The notes: generated by a model not told the origin, from the letters alone. 64,000 nt of DNA from Alopecurus myosuroides (GCA_028641055.1 JAPCYS010001234.1:1-64000); one strand, 5' to 3'; shown: positions 45,829 through 58,027, counted from the first letter of the stretch. Translations and numbers: made by a program.

Positions 45829-46231
45829 TTCTCACGTAAGCAAGCAAAGCATACTTGATGGTGACGGCGTCCGAACGCTCCCCTGCTGCTTTATTCCCTT
45901 CTGTTCTAAAATCTTTGGCTTTTTTATCCGATCGCTTTCCCGTTGCTCTTTGTGCGCTTAATCAAAGGTTACGAGTAGCAATTAACAATTAGTAAATGGT
46001 TTACGGCTCACACGAAGGTCGGTTGATTATGCTCGATCTTGTACACGATCGACCGACGTGTTAAGCACCTATACTAATGTCGATCTACTGATCCATGCTG
46101 GCATTTTACACAGAGGAATGTTGGCTAACCGGTGCAAGTGTTAGTTAATCTTAATTCAACAGTATTGGTCAGGGCTCGCTAGCTAGTTTGGTTTATCCAC
46201 TGTTTGAAGAAAGGTTAGGTACGATTAGGCA
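45829..46231. repeat. Segmental repeat, copy 2, left end
   Basis: Matches 60765-61190. Anchors are TCTCACG(T/G)AAGCAAGCAAA, GCATACTTGAT, ACGGCTCA, GGTTGATTATGCTCGATCTT followed by GTACACG, and GACGTGTTAAGCACCTA. The match is cut at 46231 by a LINE fragment. Confidence 0.8.
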
Positions 46232-47250
46232 TTTTTTTGAAAGGGAAAACCCAGCCTCTGCATCCAGCCGGTGCACATAGCTTATTTTATTAAAATAGTG
46301 TTCAAGTTCACCAAGCCATGTACTTATTACAACTCAATAAAATTGCAGCGTTGCTACAAAAACAAGCCACAGAAAACCACTTACAATTAGGAGTTTACAC
46401 ATCACGCAATCTCCTAGTGTGCAGCCACTCATCCTGACTGAAGATAGCCCGCACGACCGCCAGCAGTCGTGCACATTCTGTATCCAAACGACCACGCAGA
46501 CCTTCTGAGGAGAGGAACGACCACAGATGGATCCAGTGGGTGGCCCTGCGTGTTACCTGCAAAAAATGACCAACTTCCATCTCGTTAAAAATCACATCAT
46601 TTCTACAGTTCCAAATTGCTCAAAGAAAGGCACAAACGCCAATGCGAATGCTAGTTTTAGTCATCTTATCTACTCCATTCAACCAACCCCAAACAGATTA
46701 GTTTTCGATAGTGGAGGAGAAATATTAAAAGTAAAGTGAACTAAACGCCAAATCTTTTTAGCAAATGAACACGTTATAAACAAATGCTCAATAGTTTCAT
46801 TATCACCGCAAAAAACACACTTTGGACACCCTGACCAATGTCATTTAGCAAGATTATCCTTTGTCAACAATTCCTTACGGTAAAGAAACCACATGAAGAT
46901 TCGGATTTTAAGTGGGACTTTTAATTTCCAAATGTATTTGCGTAGAAAACGAGTGTTACCGTTCATTAAATCCTCATAATAAGATTTAACCGAAAAAGAA
47001 CCAGAAGTCGTCAATTTCCACGTAAAAGTATCTGACTCATTAGTCATGGATACGAACATCAAACGTTCGACTAAATGCAACCAACTCTCCCATTTATCCC
47101 CTGTTAACGCCCTCCGAAATGCAAGATTCGGGTGCTCATCTAACAATACTTGTGAGACAAGAACATTTTTTTGTCGCACAATATTATACAGAGAGGGATA
47201 TTGCATAGCTAGAGTAGTGTCCCCTAACCAAATGTCCTCCCAAAAAGGTA
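46232..47250 (-). mobile_element. 5'-truncated LINE, minus strand
   Basis: The poly(A) tail is the T run at 46232-46238. The minus strand then reads upstream through a 3' region into an ORF2 C-terminal coding segment (46841-47206). The uninterrupted sequence is in copy 3 (GATCAGGCACGACTCCGGGA near 61186), where the flanks TTAGGCA and GACTCTGGATGG are joined. The 5' end is truncated at about 47250. Confidence 0.8.
46750..47206 (-). pseudogene. LINE ORF2 C-terminal zf-RVT fragment
   Basis: The minus-strand frame carries FTWKLTTSGSFSVKSYYEDL and WKLKVPLKIRIFMWFLYRKE then LLTKDNLAK. A TGA follows, and in the same phase HWSGCPKCVFCGDNETIEHL then FITCSFAKKIW. This is the zinc-binding reverse transcriptase tail found at the end of plant LINE ORF2. 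The RT and endonuclease domains are absent through 5' truncation. Confidence 0.85.
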
Positions 47251-48100
47251 GACTCTGGATGGTTTCTTCGAGTCTTGTGATAGCCTACTTTGCCATCAAA
47301 TTTCAAAAGGGTTGAATCGAACATTTGGGGCCTTTTGAGAATAGCAAAAATATAAGTATAGAAAAACATATGATTGCAATATCATGTCCAATCCAATACT
47401 ATAGTATTTTATATGCCCCAAACGTTTATTAATTTCATCAAAAAAAATTGTAAAAATAGCTTGAAGTGGATGCTAGATTTTCTATGAAAAGTACTACAAA
47501 TATTTGTTATGAAAAAAAAAATCCTATATGATACAATTCTATAAATTAAATAGTCAAAATAGAAAGAAAAAATCATGTAGGATTTTTGGAGAATTCAAGG
47601 GCACAATTCCCTTGAATCAAAGGAGGCCTTGATCTGTACTCTCCGGTGTGTACCAAAATTATACCGTATGCATACACAATACATATGTCGGCGAAAGTTT
47701 CCACTCTGCATGAAACTTGCTGCGTTCGGCATGAAAAGCGAGAAAGAAAGAGAGCAAGCTTTGGTTACAAGATTCGGATAATTTAAGCTAGCGGCGAATG
47801 GGGTCGATCTGATTAATGTAATGTAACGGTGCTCTTGGAGTCTGATGAGGCAAGCATCCATGGTGACGACGACGATGCATGCGATGGATGGATAACTCTC
47901 AAGCCAAGCCAAGCAAAAGGCATATATATATAGATATCGGCTTTTCAGGCTCCCTAGCTTTGGCTTAACGACCACGCGGGCCGCCGACGAGTGTTCTAAT
48001 TAGTTACCGCGGGCGACATCCACCAGACAGATAACAGTTTAAGTGACTGATATACAGTAATGATTTGTATTTTTAGAATTGCGGTCAAACTAGGACTATA
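47251..48100. repeat. Segmental repeat, copy 2, after LINE
   Basis: Matches 61195-61830 in copy 3 and part of 15500-15960 in copy 1. Anchors are GGATGGTTTCTTC; TACTTTGCCATCAAATTTCA followed by AAAGGGTTGAAT; GAGAGCAAGCTTTGGTTACA; GCTCTTGGAGTCTGATGAGG followed by CAAGCAT; and GGATGGATAACTCTC. No gene was seen. Confidence 0.85.
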
Positions 48101-48492
48101 GGAAAGAGTGGAGATTTGGTGCACCTGGACACAAGTGCTCCTATCTCTTCAAAAAATTGAAAATATTATCTACAAGATTCAAAAAAAAATGAAAAATATC
48201 CAGACGTAGCTAATGATGTATCCTACAAACATGCAAAATTTTATGTTGAAATAAAAAATATTATGTGCTATACTAAGTTGACAAAAGTGTGGATCTGGTT
48301 ATGTCTATTTTCAGCATTTTATCATTTTTGTGTAGCTCATACTACTTTTAATTTGAATGTGAAATTTTGCATGTTTGTAGGATACGTCGATAGTTACATC
48401 CGGATTTGTTTTCAAAATTTATTACAAAAGTTAAATATTTTATCGAATTTTTAAAAAGGCATGAGCACATGGGAGCTAAAAAAACACTTTCC
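48101..48492. mobile_element. MITE-like insertion 1 in copy 2
   Basis: Ends GGAAAGAG..TTTGGTGCACC (left) and, inverted, GGAAAGTG..TTAGCTCCCATGTGCTC (right) are loosely complementary. The segment is absent from copy 1 at the corresponding place. The interior is AT-rich without a frame. No clear target duplication was found. Confidence 0.5.
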
Positions 48493-48674
48493 AAGAATTT
48501 CTTGAGAGTATTGCAAGTTAGGAATGGGACATTTTTTGCGTCGTGATACGATATGCGCTCACGGTCAACAAATCTATAATTGTTTTATATTTATTATTAT
48601 TACATGCCAGCTCCAACTAGGCCCACCGAGAGATTCCATTTTGAAGAGGCGCAACAAATCTAGAATTGACTATG

Positions 48675-49029
48675 GAAAGTCATTTTGGCTCCCAAAATCA
48701 CGTGCTTCCTTCATTTAAAAAAAATAAAAATATCATTTAGAAGTTTAGGGATAGTACAATGCGAAATTCTTTATATCGTGGGCTACACAAAAATGATAAA
48801 ATCTGAAAAAGAAATTGGGAATTTGAAACACTATATTTAGATCTGTATACTTGTTATTTTTGTGTAGCTCAAAATACAAAGGTTTTCAAACTAATTTTTT
48901 GCATGTTTGTACAATAAGTCATTGAGAATATCAAGGATTTTTTTTCAATTTTTTGAAAGTTATAAATATGATTTAAAAATTAGATACAGGGAGGCACTGG
49001 AGTTCGGGTGCACGAATCCCCCACTCCAC
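48675..49029. mobile_element. MITE-like insertion 2, 9-bp target duplication
   Basis: Flanked by TTGACTATG (48666-48674) and TTGACTATA (49030-49038), one mismatch. The left end carries TTTGGCTCCC and CACGTGCTTCC; the inverted right end carries TTCGTGCACCCGAACTCC, resembling insertion 1. A 9-base duplication suggests a Mutator-type MITE. Confidence 0.6.
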
Positions 49030-49039
49030 TTGACTATAG

Positions 49040-50770
49040 CTTTTTTTTTCTGTTGACCGAGATGAAAGTTTAAAGTTTTCCATCCAATAATAAGAATAAT
49101 TCTAGTTAATTAGCAAAAAAATAGGTCGAAAACAGAAACGAACAGGCCGATCCGGACGCATCCACACTCCCAATGTGGCAACAAAGTCTTCAAAAGGACA
49201 CCACCCACACAAACATAATGAATGGGACAGCCTTCGTCGAACTAGGAGATCTCCCACGAATACCGAAGAGAAGAAGTCGTGCATGCTATGAGATTACAAG
49301 ACCTAGGACACTCCCGCAAAGGTAAAGGTGCCCGCATTCCACGAGACCCTACGCCACCGATGACCAACCCCGAGACCTCCCCTCGTCACATGCGGGACAC
49401 AAGCTTAAGCACCCTCTAATGATTTCTATGTCTCGGAACCACCTCCCTGACTTTCCTACACTATTCCACGCCTGCGCGGTCAACTAAGACCACCTTCCGC
49501 CGCTCTGACATACCACTCGAGTTGCAACGCCACATGACTGAGCCACCTAGCCCCAATCCATGGCCGCTGCCAACAAACATCCAGGCGCCCCTACATAAAG
49601 TCATACTGCTCCCTCTTGGACGCATCTACCGAGCCAACAACGTCTCCACACTAGTGACTTAGAATTGCCACCCTAATCATGAGAGCTCCCACCCTACACC
49701 ACAGGGCCACAATTACACCACTTTTTAAGGCCTCATGTTGGGTGCATGACAACCATTAGGGGCCATTGCCCCGACATCTATTAACCATGGTCTAAGAGAG
49801 GTGTTAAGACTCATCCACAAATTGACTCGGAAAGATGACCTCCCCCCCTCCTCACCCCGAACAAAAGATCAAAGTGACAAAGACATCATCGTCGTCCAAT
49901 CTAGAAAACCAGAGTTGAAGTTTTTACCAAGAGAGACCAAACCAATCATCCTAAGAGACTAAAAGGAGCTCCCAATGACACCTGTTTACTGAATTACTTT
50001 GAACCAATTGGATGAATAGTGCCACCGTAGGAAAAAATTTGAAATCCTACATTATTCCTCCACTTTTCCTTTGAACCAAACATGACATATCTATGTAGCT
50101 TACAAGTGTGCACATCACATGACAAAGTTTTTTTTTTCAGACGTAGACGACACAGCTGGCCATCGATCAAACAAATGAAATAAAAAAAGGTTCGCTCGCA
50201 CGCTCAGTCGCCCTCCCGCGGGCGAGGGCGACAGGTGAGCCTCCCCCCCCCCCCCCCCCCCCCCGAAATCGTCCCCCGTCTCCGGTCCCCTCCTCCTCCC
50301 TCTCCCAAGCCGCCGCCATCGACAAAGGCCACCAGGTATCCCCCACGTGGGGCGGGCGGCGGAGGGCCTGCCTTTCCCCGGGTGCATGAAGGGGGCAGGA
50401 CTCGTTGAAGGCGGCGGTGCTCCCTCGAATGGTGGCGGTCCGGCTCGCCGCTGTGAGCTCCCGCGGCCAGGAGGGCTGGGTTGGCGGCGGCGTTGGTCGC
50501 CGGGGACGCGGTAGCCTACAAATGGTCAGGCCCCTACGGCTCGAAAGTGAGCCCTTTGGGGCCTATCTGGGCTGGGGCAGGTGTGGTGGTGCCCCTCCGG
50601 TAAGTGACAAGCAGAGGCAGGCGTGGAGGATGGCGGCGTCGGCTGCTCCCCTGCTGTAGTGTGGAAGCGGGACTTCACGGGCTCACTAGGGCTTGGCCAG
50701 GCCAGTGAGGGACTGGTTTGTCCGGCTGCTACATCTAGTCGGCTACCCCCTCTTTCGTCCAATTGTCGGC
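49040..50770. other. Degenerate retroposon-like DNA and GC-rich segment
   Basis: No supportable gene. The stretch 49090-49990 reads like decayed antisense LINE/RIX-type sequence. The stretch 50190-50760 is GC-rich with a palindromic GTCGCCCTCCCGCGGGCGAG near 50208, a 22-base polyC run and a leader-like composition. It may be another retroposon, but boundaries were not found. Confidence 0.35.
50243..50264. repeat. PolyC tract, 22 bases
   Basis: An uninterrupted run of C at 50243-50264. Shorter C runs occur at 15127-15137, 20457-20470 and 45358-45368. Such tracts are prone to assembly error, so the length is uncertain. Confidence 0.85.
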
Positions 50771-50774
50771 ACCT

Positions 50775-53224
50775 TATGTAAAATGGCATAATGTATTTCA
50801 ACTGAATTGGAGCTATATTATATTATAGTACTACCTTCGGTCCGGCGTGATGCTGGCATAGTAAGATGAAATAGCTGGAGTAATAACCGATTAATTAGTA
50901 CTCCTTCCGTTTTAAAATACATGATTTCTATTTGTCCAAATATGGGTGAATATAGATATATTTTAGTATATATATAAATGAATGTTTGGACAAACGGAAG
51001 TCATCTATTTTGGGACGGAGTGAGTACTAGCAACATTGATTGATTAACTACCGGTGCGGCGGGGCCTCCAACTAGCAATCTCAATACAAGGTAGAAGTTT
51101 CAAAAAAGAAAAAATTGTTTGACGATGACAACATCAGAAAACACCACCAGCAGCAGCATACGTTCTACCATCATTGCAAACTTTGCAATCGATCCATATC
51201 AGAAATGTTTGCTCATGAGGCCAGCTTCCATTTTGCGTGATCCACGCAGCTCCAAGCAAGCGACGTGTCCTGCGCCTACACTCGGCAGTATGAGGGCGAC
51301 CTCGCTGTCACGACATCCCACGCGGGCGCGAGCTAGCTCGGCTCATGATCCATTGGGCTAGTTGCCAACTGGCCGAGTTACCAGAATGATCTATGCATGG
51401 AGCTGATCGTAGGCGTGCGTACTGACAGAAGCTGTGACATGATCTAGTTTGACGGAGTTCGACTGCTATACCGCCATCCATCATCTGATGCAGGCTCTAA
51501 TCGGGAATTTCGACGGCCTATCTGGGGCAACAGGCCATGTACTTGGCGAAGGATTGACAGACGCGTAGCTTCGCCCAAAGACAAGATAGAGATATATCGG
51601 GTGGTGGATGATCGTGTGCACTTCTCTATTTCCTCACCGTTGGGTCGGTGTTTGCATCCACAAATTTTGCTTTGTTTCTCTGTTTCCTCACCGAGCAGGG
51701 AGAGCAAATCCCACATACTAGTTCATAATAACTAATGAGGCGAGGATGGGTTAAAAAGTGGTTAAAGGTTTTAAGATAGCGTTTATTTAGATATAGAAAG
51801 ATGCATATCATGATGATTATTATTACGCTGACTTGGGATCAATTCGTCAATTCCCACGGTTCGGAATGGTTGTGGAAAATATAAGGTACAAAATAGTATT
51901 CGTTTCGGCACAAAGTTTCTTTCATTTGTCGACCACCAAAAGAAAAAAGAACCAACACAATGAACTAGTATACTTTTTCTTTAAAAACAGCATATGATCT
52001 CATAGTCAAGTGGGTATATCTGGGTTTATTCTTATGTATAGGTGATTCTTTCTGTATATATCCGCGACCCCAGTGAAAAAGAAGGTTCTAGTGGAATATT
52101 TTGCAAAATGCAGTCATTAGAAAATAATCCAATAAAATTCTTTGAATCATGGGTGTCACCGGATTCTGAGGGCTTCCTACAAGATTTAGGTCTTGGACTT
52201 TGTTCACTCACACTCGGGATGATAAAATTCGGATGACTTTATACATGATTTCAATGGCTTTCTTAGGCCAGTGAGTTATAATTTTGAAGTTGGACGAAGA
52301 ATGCTCGCGCTATCACTTATTTTTGTTATGAAATGGATTCTCAAGTTAGTTATTTTTGGAACATGATTGACCTAAAAAGGATACGTCTTTGTATAGGAAT
52401 TATCACAGCAAAAATTCACGTAATTAGAAAGGTTTTTCTCAGAGAAGGCCATGGCTATAAATTAAATTTATCCAACCCTTACAAGTCCTTCATTGAAAAA
52501 TAATTTACAAACTGGTCCTTGGGAAAATTTACTCTGTCCTCCTCCTACACTAGCAGGTGTTGTGCTCGGTACAAAGCCCGATGTTGCGTCTAGATCTATG
52601 GAGAAGCCTTGGGGCCAACCGGCCAAGGCAATATTGTTGACGAATTGAATGAGAATTCAATGGTCGAAGCTAGAAATTGCGGGCTAATCTCCGTCCGAGA
52701 TAATAAGGCGACCAAGAGGGGTTGGTAACCACCCCAAGTCCAGCCTGAATAGGTTCCTAGATGAAGGTCAAGACATCGTTCCTTACTGAACGGGTAATAA
52801 GCCAAAATACCGAAACACGAAACACCATCGTCCTCTCTGTGTGGTGGACGCCGTAAAAAACCACCTACAGGAAATGAAGACATATACGGGGCCCTAGAAT
52901 GGGCCATCACCGAAGCTCCACATGCCGTCTGGCCACACGAAGTAGCACCACGGAACGAGGACACAATTAGGAGATTGTACACCATTCTAGCAATGGCGGG
53001 TCAGACGATCAAAAATTTCAGTCATCCCCAAATCGAGACTCGCCCCACTTCCCCACACCAGAAGACACTCGGAGGCGAGGGAAACTGATAGCCATGCACC
53101 AGACGAGGAACCCTACCTTATGCTTTTGTGTTTCATGAGGTGACTCGGCTAAATACCAGCATACCAATTCTACCAATACCGTGTTAGTGGACTACAATTA
53201 ATTATATATAAGATTGGCGTGTGA
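50775..53224. repeat. Segmental repeat, copy 2, right part
   Basis: Matches copy 1 at 29785-30417 and 37675-38913 and 45415 onward, as an uninterrupted sequence except for a Stowaway element. From about 52470 to 53224 there is extra DNA not seen in copy 1. That part has moderate GC, no recognised gene and no found boundaries. Confidence 0.7.
50901..51024. mobile_element. Stowaway MITE, 124 bp
   Basis: Inverted ends CTCCTTCCGTTTTAAAAT and, from the right, CTCACTCCGTCCCAAAAT, flanked by TA at 50899-50900 and 51025-51026. Ends and target are typical of Stowaway (Tc1/mariner type). It is absent from copy 1. Confidence 0.9.
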
Positions 53225-53687
53225 AGGCCATTGGATCTACATTGTACTCCACGTTTGTAATAAGCAAGAGCTCATTCCACTTTTAACCCGCTATCTATGT
53301 ATTTGTGACACTAATTGGCTCCTCTAGTAAAAAAATGTGTAAATTACCCATTTGAAAAACTTTAGACATTATCATTGATAGCACACTCTGATCTTTACAT
53401 ATTTTGACGCACCACATGGTTCTAAAATATCGGTCTATTTTAGCGAATCATGCAGAATGCCAAAATCCGATAAAACCGTATTTTTTTAATATGTGATGTT
53501 TTTATAATTTTGGTTCACTAAATATGATAAGAAGTGTCACAAAGTCAATGATCCTTGTACGTACGTGTGTCTTTAGTTCTGCAAGTTTCAACAGCAGCTT
53601 TGGCTTTTTTTCATGCGTTTAAACAATTTTATGTGTTTCTCACTTCTCATTCAGACAGCTTTAAGCAACCCTAGTTGTATGTATGTA

Positions 53688-53784
53688 TTTCTTCCGATCC
53701 GCAAAATGTGTCCGAGGCAAACAACTGAACACATAAAAACTATTACTAGCATAATTGCCGACAGTTTTTAGGGATCGGAGGTAG
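53688..53784. mobile_element. Degenerate Stowaway-like MITE in X1
   Basis: TTTCTTCCGATCCGCAAAAT and the inverted end CTACCTCCGATCCCTAAAAA, flanked by TA. Same insertion as 57822-57915 in X2, so it predates the duplication. Confidence 0.6.
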
Positions 53785-53795
53785 TAGTGTGTCTA

Positions 53796-53797
53796 AT

Positions 53798-53866
<69 letters not shown>
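53796..53866. repeat. TA microsatellite
   Basis: About 35 TA units with one interruption near 53811. In X2 the same place has only about 7 units (57914-57928), so the array expanded or contracted after duplication. Confidence 0.95.
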
Positions 53867-53867
<1 letters not shown>

Positions 53868-53988
53868 CACAAATGTCTCCCCGCCCAACCAAATGCGAGC
53901 TGCAAAGCATACTTAAGAGAGCACACAATTTGTCAAGCCGTCGATCGCACGTACGTACACACAAAGGTTTCCGCTCGTGGGGCCCTCT

Positions 53989-56900
53989 CACTACAGGAAC
54001 CGCCCGATATGCCGACGGCCAGCAGCCATCGGCACAGGCTAAAACCCCGTCGGCACAGGCTTTGCCGTCGGCCACCGTCGGCATAGGTCAAATGACCGTC
54101 GGCACACTAAATGCCGTCGGCGTAGGGCTATGCCGACGGCAAAACCGTCGGCACAATATTTCCAAAATAATTGGAAAAAAAATTCAAGAAAAAATTCAAA
54201 TTTTTTGAACTTTTTTTTTTTATTTTTTTTTGAACTTTTTGAAATTCTATTCCGGAATTTTACACTTAGCCACATATTTAATCTCTAATCTCTAATTACA
54301 TAATTAATCTAGTCAACATATTTAACTTAGTCAAACTTCCCGTTCGGTCACCCATTCTGAAATTCCTCCAGCCCAAGCACGTTTAACCTTTGAGTTCCTT
54401 CCAAACTAGATTCCACATGAGATGTTAGAACTTACTGATATTACTATCATATCAATCATATTAACCTGTGGGTTATTTAAATTTCAAACAATATTTGAAC
54501 AAGTAACAATGATTATATAATTATCTTTATTGACTAAATAACAATATAATGTTAGAAATTACTTTATTTTTTGAATAAATTAATTAATATACAATAATTT
54601 ATATCTTTAAATTCGTAAATCGAAATTTGACAAATAAAATGTCTAAATCGATTAGAAAAATTAGAGAAATTCAAATATGACATCCATATCATAAAAAAAT
54701 CGATAGTTTTAAAAAATTTAAACTCTTTTGATGAATAGTCATGGTGGCCATTTTGACAGTTTCTGCTGATTCAGCTGGAAACAGGCAAAATGACGGGTGT
54801 AATGGTCAAATCCATCGCATAGTTTGTTTAAATATGCCCATATTCCACACAAATATGCATATTGGAAGCACGGACAATGTTCCCGAAGAAAGTTTTCCTT
54901 TTCATTGAATAAAAAAACCATTTTCCATTTTCCGAGTGTGAAAAATGGCTTTTTTTGTGAAGCATCAACCACAAATATGTTGCAAAACCTGGGAGCTGCA
55001 TTTTTCGAAAATAATAGACCATGTTATATGCACAAATAACCAATTATTTTCTCTTGAAAAGGTTTTCATCCACCTCTTTTGAAAAACACAAGTTTCTGCC
55101 GATTCAGCTGGAAACGGGTCAAATTTGAACTACAGGTGCCTCGTAGTTTGCTCATGATTTTTGGAAAAAACTCATTTTTAGGTACACAACTACCTATTTC
55201 ATCAGAGATACACCAAGAGTTTCTCAATATTCAAGCCCTAGCAACGAACGGTCATGCCCGCCGTCTTGACTTTTTCATGAAACAGACTTAGAAAATTTCA
55301 GAAAATTTAAAAAACCCCAAAATGATGCAAGACCTTCGTGTGGTGTCATTATATATGTCCTAGTATCCACCAAAAATAATAAACTTGGAATACGACAGTT
55401 GTCTTGAAAATATGTTCACATAAATGAGTTATCTCCTACGAACATTCTAGAGTTTCGGGACAAATGACGGGTGTAATGGCCAAATCCATGGCATAGTTTG
55501 TTTAAATATGCCCATATTCCACACAAGCATACATATTGGCAGCACGGACAATGTTCCCGAAGAAAGTTTTCCTTTTCATTGAATAAAAAAACCATTTTCC
55601 ATTTTCTGAGTGTGAAAAATGCCTTTTTTTGTGAAGCATCAACCACAAATATGTTGCAAAACCTGTGAGCTTAATTTTTTGAATACTAGACCATGTTATA
55701 TGCACAAATAACCAATTTGTTTCCTCTGAAAAGGTTTTTATCCACATCTTTTGAAAAACACAAGTTTCTGCCGATTCAGCTGGAAACGGGTCAAATTTGA
55801 ACTACAGGTGCCTCGTAGTTTGCTCATGATTTTTGGAAAAAATCATTTTGAGGTACACAACTACCTATTTCATCAGAGATACACCAAGAGTTTCTCAATA
55901 TTCAAGCCATAGCTACGAACGGTCATACCCGTCGTCTTGACTTTTTCATGAAACCGACTTAGAAAATTTCAGAAAATTTAAAAAACCCCAAAATGATGCA
56001 AGACCTTCGATTGGTGTCATTATATATGTCCTAGTATCCACCAAAAATAATAAACTTGAAATACGACAGTTGTGTTGAAAATATGTTCACATAAATGAGC
56101 TATCTCTTACGAATTTTCTAGGGTTTCAGGCCAAATGACGGGTGTAATGGCTAAATCCATGGCATAGTTTGTTTAAATATGGCCATATTCCACACAAACA
56201 TGCATATTGGAAGCACGGACAATGTTCCCGAAGAAAGTTTTCCTTTTCATTGAATAAAAAAACCATTTTCCATTTTTCGAGTGTGAAAAATGGCTTTTTT
56301 GTGAAGCATCAACCACAAATATGTTGCAAAACCTGGGAGCTGCATTTTTTGAAAATACTAGACCATGTTATATGCACAAATAACCAATTATTTTCCTCTG
56401 AAAAGGTTTTCATCCACCTCTTTTGAAAAACACAAGTTTCTGCCGATTCAGCTGAAAACGGGTCAAATTTGAAGTATAGGTGCCTCGTAGTTTGCTCATG
56501 ATTTTTGGAAAAAATCATTTTTAGGTACACAACTACCTATTTCATCAGAGATACACCAAGAGTTTCTCAATATTCAAGCCCTAGATACGAACGGTCATGC
56601 CCACCCTCTCAGACGAAACTGTTAACCCATTATTGTTAGTTGCGTTCTCTCTCATGATTTTTTTCTAAGAATTTAGATTTAATAATATGCATGATAATTT
56701 ATATATGTTTCTCCTTTTCGAAACGAGCTAAAGAACGTCAAAATCTGAGTTGGAATGCAAAAGTTATGATCGATTAAGTCAAAAAAAAATTTGAGCTTGG
56801 CTCAATTTTTTTTTCGCAATTCGGAATTCCCTCTTAGGGTCGATGCCGTCGGCATAGCTCAAAAAAAAAGGCCGACGGCATTGCCGTCGGCATAGCTAAT

Positions 56901-57008
56901 TTTTTTTTCGCAATTTGAGATTTCCTCACTGGGTCTATGCCGACGGTCCCGACAAATTGCCGTCGGCATAGAATTTGGCCGTCGGCACCTAGCGCCATTC
57001 CTGTAATG
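53989..57008. mobile_element. Non-autonomous CACTA (En/Spm) element, 3.0 kb
   Basis: The left end is CACTACAGGAACCGCC. The right end read inverted is CATTACAGGAATGGCGC, so the canonical terminal G is changed to A. TCT flanks it at 53986-53988 and 57009-57011. The matching place in copy 3 (CCCTCTCAGTTG near 60764) is uninterrupted. Subterminal regions hold many copies of GCCGTCGGCA or its complement (54010-54150 and 56840-56990). There is no transposase; the interior is mainly a three-unit tandem repeat. Confidence 0.93.
54757..56610. repeat. Tandem repeat inside CACTA, three units of about 672 bp
   Basis: TGACGGGTGTAATGG starts near-identical blocks at 54791, 55465 and 56136 (spacings 674 and 671). 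Each contains AGCACGGACAATGTTCCCGA, CGATTCAGCTG(G/A)AAACGGGTC and ACACCAAGAGTTTCTCAATA. The third unit ends early near 56610. Short frames in it repeat with the units and are not supported as genes. Confidence 0.95.
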
Positions 57009-57084
57009 TCTCAGTTGTCTCACGGAATCAAGCATAGCATACTTGATACTGACGTCGTCTGGCGGACGTTCTTGTGCCGCTTTA

Positions 57085-57361
57085 GAGCATGGTTAATAAT
57101 AGAGCCGACTGCTGGCTATAAGGCATTGCCATGTCATCTTGTAGCCATGTTATAGTCAACATGTATAATAGTATACTATATGCATGCACTATTTTATCAA
57201 CACATGGCCCACCTTACACTCTCACAAAGTGCCTATAAGCACGTGCAAGAGCTGGCAACTATCCTGCAGCCCGCTTCTATTCTCTCTCCTCTTCTCTCTC
57301 ATCAAACTAAGCACAAATATATTATTTAATTCCTTATAGCCCGCTTACGTGGCGTTATTGT
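57085..57361. mobile_element. Harbinger/Tourist-like MITE truncated at the duplication junction
   Basis: It begins GAGCATGGTTAATAATAGAG after TTA (57082-57084), a common grass MITE start, and runs through GGCTATAAGGCATTGCCATG and TGGCCCACCTTACA to GTTATTGTA. The expected terminal inverted end and second TTA are missing. X2 begins immediately at 57362, so the break that created the duplication lies in this MITE. Confidence 0.65.
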
Positions 57362-58027
57362 AGGCCATTGGATCTACATTGTACTCCACGTTTGTAATAA
57401 GCAAGAGTTCATTCCACTTTTAACCCGCTATCTATGTATTTGTGACACTAATTGGCTCCTCTGGTAACAAAATGTGTAAATTACCCATTTGAAAAACTTT
57501 AGACATTATCATTGATAGCACACTCTGATCTTTACATATTTTGACGCACCACATGGTATTAAAATATCGGTCTATTTTAGCGAATCATGCAGAATGTAAA
57601 AATCCGATAAAACCGTATTTTTTAATATGTGATGTTTTTATAATTTTGGTTCACTAAATATGATAAGAAGTGTCACAAAGTCAATGATCCTTCTACGTAC
57701 GAGTTCTTTAGTTCTGCAAGTTTCTACAGCAGCTTTGGCTTTTTTTCATGCGTTTAAACAATTTATTTGTTTCTCACTTCTCATTCAGACAGCTTTAAGC
57801 AACCCTAGTTGTATGTATGTACTCCCTCAGATCCGCAAAATGTGTCCGAGGCAAACAACTCAACAGGTACAAACTATTAGCATAATTGCCGACAGTTTTT
57901 AGGGATCGGAGGTAGTATATATATATATGGGCACTAAGAATACAAGAACACAAATGTCTCCCCGCCCAACCAAATGCGAGCTGCAAAGCATACTAAGAGA
58001 GCACACAATTTGTCAAGCCGTCGATCG
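57362..58027. repeat. Direct duplicate X2 (pair of 53225-53985)
   Basis: Second copy of X1, interrupted at 58027 by an LTR retrotransposon and resuming at 60728. Offset from X1 at the start is 4137 bases. It leads into copy 3 of the larger repeat. Confidence 0.9.
57822..57915. mobile_element. Stowaway-like MITE in X2
   Basis: CTCCCTCAGATCCGCAAAAT and inverted end CTACCTCCGATCCCTAAAAA with TA on both sides. Orthologous to 53688-53784. Confidence 0.65.

Larger units (their letters stand above)
53225..53985. repeat. Direct duplicate X1 (pair of 57362-58027)
   Basis: Near-identical to 57362-58027 plus 60728-60764. Anchors are GGCCATTGGATCTACATTGT, ACATTATCATTGATAGCACA, TTTAGTTCTGCAAGTTTC and CACAAATGTCTCCCCGCCCA. 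It differs mainly by a TA repeat expansion and scattered substitutions. It is higher in identity than the rest of the segmental repeat, suggesting a later duplication. Confidence 0.9.

Noticed and set aside
52596..52985. 129-codon minus-strand frame
   Set aside because: No recognised motif, and surrounding DNA is unassigned repeat-like sequence; insufficient support for a gene.
54824..56530. Repeated short frames of about 70-85 codons in the CACTA interior
   Set aside because: They recur only because the 672-bp unit is repeated; there are no protein motifs and they occur on both strands.
54757..56610. CRISPR-like repeat array
   Set aside because: Three long adjacent units without spacers in a plant transposon are an ordinary tandem repeat.
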